Part shown: positions 4,221 to 6,891 of the stretch, in pieces
Layout: every line of letters begins with the position of its first letter
How positions within the stretch are numbered: the first letter of the stretch is position 1
Assembly (NCBI GenBank): GCA_036518955.1
Contig: DATDMG010000498.1
Coordinates: 1 to 6,891 of the forward strand
Length of the DNA: 6,891 bases
Source of the DNA: DATDMG01 sp036518955
GTDB lineage: Bacteria > Actinomycetota > Actinomycetes > Actinomycetales > Kineosporiaceae
Direction of reading: 5' to 3'
Notes under the pieces: generated by a model
Seen by the model: the letters and a program-made list of their open reading frames with translations, nothing else
Told to the model about the DNA's origin: nothing
Databases searched by the model: none
Position numbers and translations under genes: made by a program

Positions 4221-5833
4221 CCACGACGTTCGCCCCGGGGGCGCCGCGGCCGACCGAAGACGGCACGCCGGAGTGGGACCTGCTCTTCGTCGGCGCCGGC
4301 GCCTCCACGGCCTACACCCTGGTCAGCCTGCTGGACGCCATGGCGGACGCGGACCCGCGTCCGCCCGTCCGGGTCGTGGTGGTCGACCGGGCGTCCGACG
4401 CGTTCTCCGGCGTGCCCTACGGCGACCGCGCGGCGAGGTCCTGCCTCCTGATCACCTCCCTGCACGACTTCCTCCCCGACGAGGAGCGCGCCCGGTTCTG
4501 TCGCTGGCTGTCGCGGAACAAGCACTGGGTGTTCGACGAGTTCCGGGCGTCGGCAGGCCCGTTCGCCAGGGCTTGGTGGGAACGCCACCGGATCGCCATC
4601 GAGCGCGACGAGTTCGACGAGATCTTCCTCCCCCGCTACATCTTCGGGGAGTACCTCAAGGACCTGACCCACCGGGCGATCGCCCGCGCCGAGTCGGCGG
4701 GACGGGCCCAGGTCGCCGTCGTGCAGGACGAGGTGGACGCCGTCCGTGCGTCCTCCGGGGGCGGCTTCACCGTGCACGGTGCGGCCGGCGTGGTGCCGGC
4801 CCGTCGCGTGGTGCTCGCGGTCGGCTCCCCGCCCGCGCGCTCGCGGCTGGGTGAGCGCCAGGGGCAGGCGGACGCGGTCCTGCTCGACGATCCCTTCGCC
4901 GACCTCCCCGGTGCACTCCGCCGGGTCGCGGCGGGCCTGGCCGAGCCGGCCTCGCGGCGGACGTCCCCCGCGCGGCCCGCCCACGTCGTGGTCCTCGGTG
5001 GCAACGCCAGCGCGATGGACGTCCTCTACCAGATCAATGACTTGACCGGAGCCGGGACCGACGCCGCGGTGTTCACGGTCCTGACTCCGCGAGGCGAGCT
5101 GCCGGCCCGGATCGAGGAGCACGCGGAAGCACCGGACTTCCGGCCGGAGGAGGTCGAGACGCTGTCCAGCAGCGGCACCCTACGTGCGGCCGACGTCTAC
5201 GACGCGGCTGTGCGCGACATCGAGCGTGGCCGGGACGGGGGTTTCTCCCCGGCGCACACCCTGCGCCCGGTGTCGCAGGCGGTCTTCGCGCTGCTGCCGC
5301 GTCTGTCCACCGAGGAGACCATCGAGTTCGCCGGGCGGTGGGGCGCGCGGCTCGGCCGGCACCAACGGCGCGCGGGCCTCGAGTACTGGGAGGTGGTCGA
5401 CCGGCTCACCGCCGAGGGCCGGTTCCGTCTGGTGACCGGCTCCTTCACCGGTCTCGCGGTCGACCCGGACGGCGCGACGCATGTCGAGTTCGTCGGCCCC
5501 GCCGGCGGGGGACGCCTGGACCCGCCCGCCGACGTCGTCGTCAACTGCGCCGGCCCCAGCGGTGACGTGCGGGTGGCCGCCCCGCGCCTGCTCGACCAGC
5601 TTCTGCGGGAGGGGGTCTGCCAGGCCAGCCGCCACGGAGCGGGGATCGCCGTGGGAGCGGGCCTGCAGGCGGCCGAGGGGCTGTACGTGATGGGTCCCCT
5701 TCTCGCCGGCAACCTCATCGAGGGGGGACCCGTCTGGCACATGGAGCACTGCGGTCGCATCATCTCGTACGGCACCAGGCTCGGCCGCCAGCTGGCAGGC
5801 GACCTCTGCGGGTCGAGGAGCCCTGTGGGCTAG
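4217..5833 (+). CDS. FAD/NAD(P)-binding oxidoreductase, YdhS-like (COG4529, NAD_binding_9)
   Basis: This 538-residue flavoprotein belongs to a poorly characterised group. Visible motifs in order: dinucleotide-binding FVGAGAS (24-30), with VVVVDR ending the second strand; GVPYGD (65-70) followed by a LLITSLHDF stretch and FCRWL, matching the family pattern G-x-AY-(x)-hLLN...F-x-x-WL; FLPRYIFGEYL (137-147); a second Rossmann strand VVVLGGNASAMD (257-268); GRHQRRAGLEYW around His382; DVVVNCAGPSGD (439-450); and a C-terminal GLYVMGPLLAGN (488-499) typical of flavoprotein ends. Two nucleotide sites suggest FAD plus NAD(P)H and redox chemistry, possibly oxidation or hydroxylation, but no reaction is established for close relatives that I can name. 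GTG 4217 is chosen because it gives the GTGA overlap with the acyltransferase and puts the FAD motif near the N-terminus, as usual. Tight coupling suggests the two proteins act on the same molecule. No signal peptide or membrane helix is seen. Confidence 0.9.
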   Translation: MTTTFAPGAPRPTEDGTPEWDLLFVGAGASTAYTLVSLLDAMADADPRPPVRVVVVDRASDAFSGVPYGDRAARSCLLITSLHDFLPDEERARFCRWLSRNKHWVFDEFRASAGPFARAWWERHRIAIERDEFDEIFLPRYIFGEYLKDLTHRAIARAESAGRAQVAVVQDEVDAVRASSGGGFTVHGAAGVVPARRVVLAVGSPPARSRLGERQGQADAVLLDDPFADLPGALRRVAAGLAEPASRRTSPARPAHVVVLGGNASAMDVLYQINDLTGAGTDAAVFTVLTPRGELPARIEEHAEAPDFRPEEVETLSSSGTLRAADVYDAAVRDIERGRDGGFSPAHTLRPVSQAVFALLPRLSTEETIEFAGRWGARLGRHQRRAGLEYWEVVDRLTAEGRFRLVTGSFTGLAVDPDGATHVEFVGPAGGGRLDPPADVVVNCAGPSGDVRVAAPRLLDQLLREGVCQASRHGAGIAVGAGLQAAEGLYVMGPLLAGNLIEGGPVWHMEHCGRIISYGTRLGRQLAGDLCGSRSPVG

Positions 5834-5869
5834 GCGGGGCCCACGCGCGCGGGCTCGACGACCAGCCCG
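5825..5869. terminator. Tandem hairpins between convergent genes, candidate bidirectional terminator
   Basis: Two 6-bp stems fill the 37-bp gap between the convergent stops. GTGGGC (5825-5830) pairs with GCCCAC (5839-5844) across the oxidoreductase stop codon, and CGGGCT (5850-5855) pairs with AGCCCG (5864-5869) directly behind the leftward GT2 stop. Both have 8-nt loops and no T-tract. The arrangement, one stem close to each stop, fits a shared terminator. Confidence 0.45.
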
Positions 5870-5870
5870 G

Positions 5871-6806
5871 TCACCGACGGAGTGATGCGACTCCTCGGGA
5901 AAGCTCGGCCGCGGCGGATGCCAGGGTGCGTCGACGCTCGGTGGGATGGCCCAGGCGGTGGCCCACGGACCAGGCGACCTGCCAGGCCAGAGCACCTGGA
6001 TGGGGCACGTTGGCGAGCATGGCGAGCAGCGTCCGGGTCCGCCCACCTGGGGACCGGGTGGAGGCGGGGCGTTCGACCCGCACCTCAGGGGGGATGTCGG
6101 CCGCCGTAACGGCGGCGTAGCGGCGTTCGATCTCGGCCTGGGCGGCGCCGTAGTTGCGTCCCTGCCGCCACATGGCGGGCAGCGACGACCGGAGCCCCAC
6201 GTGCAGGGTGGCCTCGGGGAGGAAGTGCAGCGGCACCCCGGCGAGCTGGACGCGCCAGCAGAAGTCGACGTCCTGCAGGCCTCCCAGGTTTTCGTCGAAG
6301 CCGCCGACCGCCTCGAACACCGAGCGGTGGATGCCGAGGTTGCCGCCACCGGCGTGCGGCAGCGGCGGCCCCACCGACCACCACTGGAGCCCCGTGCTCT
6401 GGGGCACGGGGCGCGTCCGGACGATGGCAGGTGTGTTGAGGTGCCCGGAGTCGAGCCGTCCGGCGACGAATTGGTGCTCGCGCAGGCCGTGGGCCATCGA
6501 CTCCACCCAGCCCGGAGCCACCATGTCGTCCGCATCGACGAAGGCGATCCACCCAGCCTCGCAGGTCGCCACCGCCACGTTGCGGGCGTAGGCCGCGTTG
6601 GCCTTGGCCGGCGCCGGCACGACGCGTAGGTCGAGCCGGTCGGCGAAACTCTCCGCGATCGCCGCCGTGGCGTCGGTGCTGCGGTTGTCGGCGACGACCA
6701 CCTCCCACCCGAGCCCGGGCGCCTGACCGACCAGCGCCTTGAGCTGGGTGCCCAGCGTGTCCGCCGCGTTGTACGCCGCGATGACCACGCTCAGGACCTT
6801 CTGCAC
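5871..6806 (-). CDS. GT2 family glycosyltransferase
   Basis: The 311-residue protein is a classic inverting GT-A, family 2 glycosyltransferase, adding one sugar from a nucleotide donor to a lipid-linked glycan in the cytoplasm. It shows VLSVVIAAYNAADTL (4-18), VVVADNRSTDAT (36-47) for the nucleotide site, ANAAYARNVAV (69-79), the metal-binding DAD (91-93) inside IAFVDADDMVAPGW, then GGGNLGIHRSVFEAVGGFDE (153-172) and QDVDFCWRVQLAG (178-190), which holds the probable catalytic Asp179. Relatives usually have Glu-Asp here; Gln178 replaces the Glu. The C-terminal 80 residues are Arg-rich with one moderately hydrophobic stretch (257-283) that may associate with the membrane. GTG 6806 has AGGAGG 7 nt upstream, the best ribosome site in the window. 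It is convergent with the oxidoreductase. The sugars used are unknown. Confidence 0.95.
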   Translation of the reverse strand: MQKVLSVVIAAYNAADTLGTQLKALVGQAPGLGWEVVVADNRSTDATAAIAESFADRLDLRVVPAPAKANAAYARNVAVATCEAGWIAFVDADDMVAPGWVESMAHGLREHQFVAGRLDSGHLNTPAIVRTRPVPQSTGLQWWSVGPPLPHAGGGNLGIHRSVFEAVGGFDENLGGLQDVDFCWRVQLAGVPLHFLPEATLHVGLRSSLPAMWRQGRNYGAAQAEIERRYAAVTAADIPPEVRVERPASTRSPGGRTRTLLAMLANVPHPGALAWQVAWSVGHRLGHPTERRRTLASAAAELSRGVASLRR

Positions 6807-6891
6807 CCGCGTCCTCCTCTTCCCCTGGCGCCCACACCTCGATCGAGAACGATCCGGATCCGCACGGCACCTCGACGGCCGGGCCCGAGGG
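6807..6891. promoter_or_regulatory. Upstream region of the GT2 gene at the window edge
   Basis: The region contains the AGGAGG ribosome site (6814-6819), a 5-bp stem GATCG-AGAA-CGATC (6841-6854) and overlapping palindromes ATCCGGAT (6852-6859) and GGATCC (6856-6861), all 35-55 bp before the GTG. It has no ATG, GTG or TTG on the plus strand, so no rightward gene starts here. Leftward frames are open but do not end before the GT2 gene in the coding-like frame. A promoter or the tail of an overlapping upstream gene are both possible. Confidence 0.3.

Noticed and set aside
3806..5122. 438-codon minus-strand open frame opposite the acyltransferase and oxidoreductase
   Set aside because: No recognisable domains; the plus strand there encodes two proteins with clear motifs, so this is a shadow.
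1..6891. CRISPR array, tRNA or rRNA genes, insertion sequence or transposase
   Set aside because: No regularly spaced direct repeats, no tRNA-like arms, no transposase motifs and no terminal inverted repeats with target duplications were found.

Overview
The window is about 6.9 kb of very GC-rich DNA. Strong G/C at third codon positions, GTG starts and GTGA stop-start overlaps point to an actinobacterium; nothing here fixes the genus. The content is a piece of a cell-surface or exopolysaccharide (glycoconjugate) locus. It holds a Wzx-like polysaccharide flippase, two glycosyltransferases, a NeuD/PglD-type sugar O/N-acyltransferase, and a FAD/NAD(P)-binding oxidoreductase of the YdhS-like group (NAD_binding_9, COG4529).

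Layout from left to right. Positions 1-228 have no gene I can assign with confidence: perhaps the last codons of a rightward gene ending at 26, then a nested inverted repeat (138-179) that looks like a terminator. The flippase runs leftward (229-1689). A 308-bp gap (1690-1997) carries a tandem hairpin terminator and other inverted repeats. A GT-A-like glycosyltransferase runs leftward (1998-2957). A 555-bp divergent gap (2958-3512) holds palindromes, hairpins, a repeated GAGGACGG word and a 9-codon leader ORF (3487-3516). Then come the rightward acyltransferase (3513-4220) and oxidoreductase (4217-5833), joined by a GTGA overlap. A 37-bp convergent gap with tandem hairpins separates them from a leftward GT2 glycosyltransferase (5871-6806). 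The last 85 bases are the upstream region of that gene.

The genes fit one pathway. Glycosyltransferases build a lipid-linked glycan, the acyltransferase and probably the oxidoreductase decorate a sugar or another building block, and the flippase moves the lipid-linked unit across the membrane. No polymerase, initiating phosphoglycosyltransferase, export ATPase or chain-length regulator is in the window, so this is only part of a locus. Instead of one long operon there are four transcription units (three single leftward genes and one rightward pair), mostly separated by terminator-like hairpins.

The least explained part is the coupled acyltransferase/oxidoreductase pair with its overlapping leader ORF.
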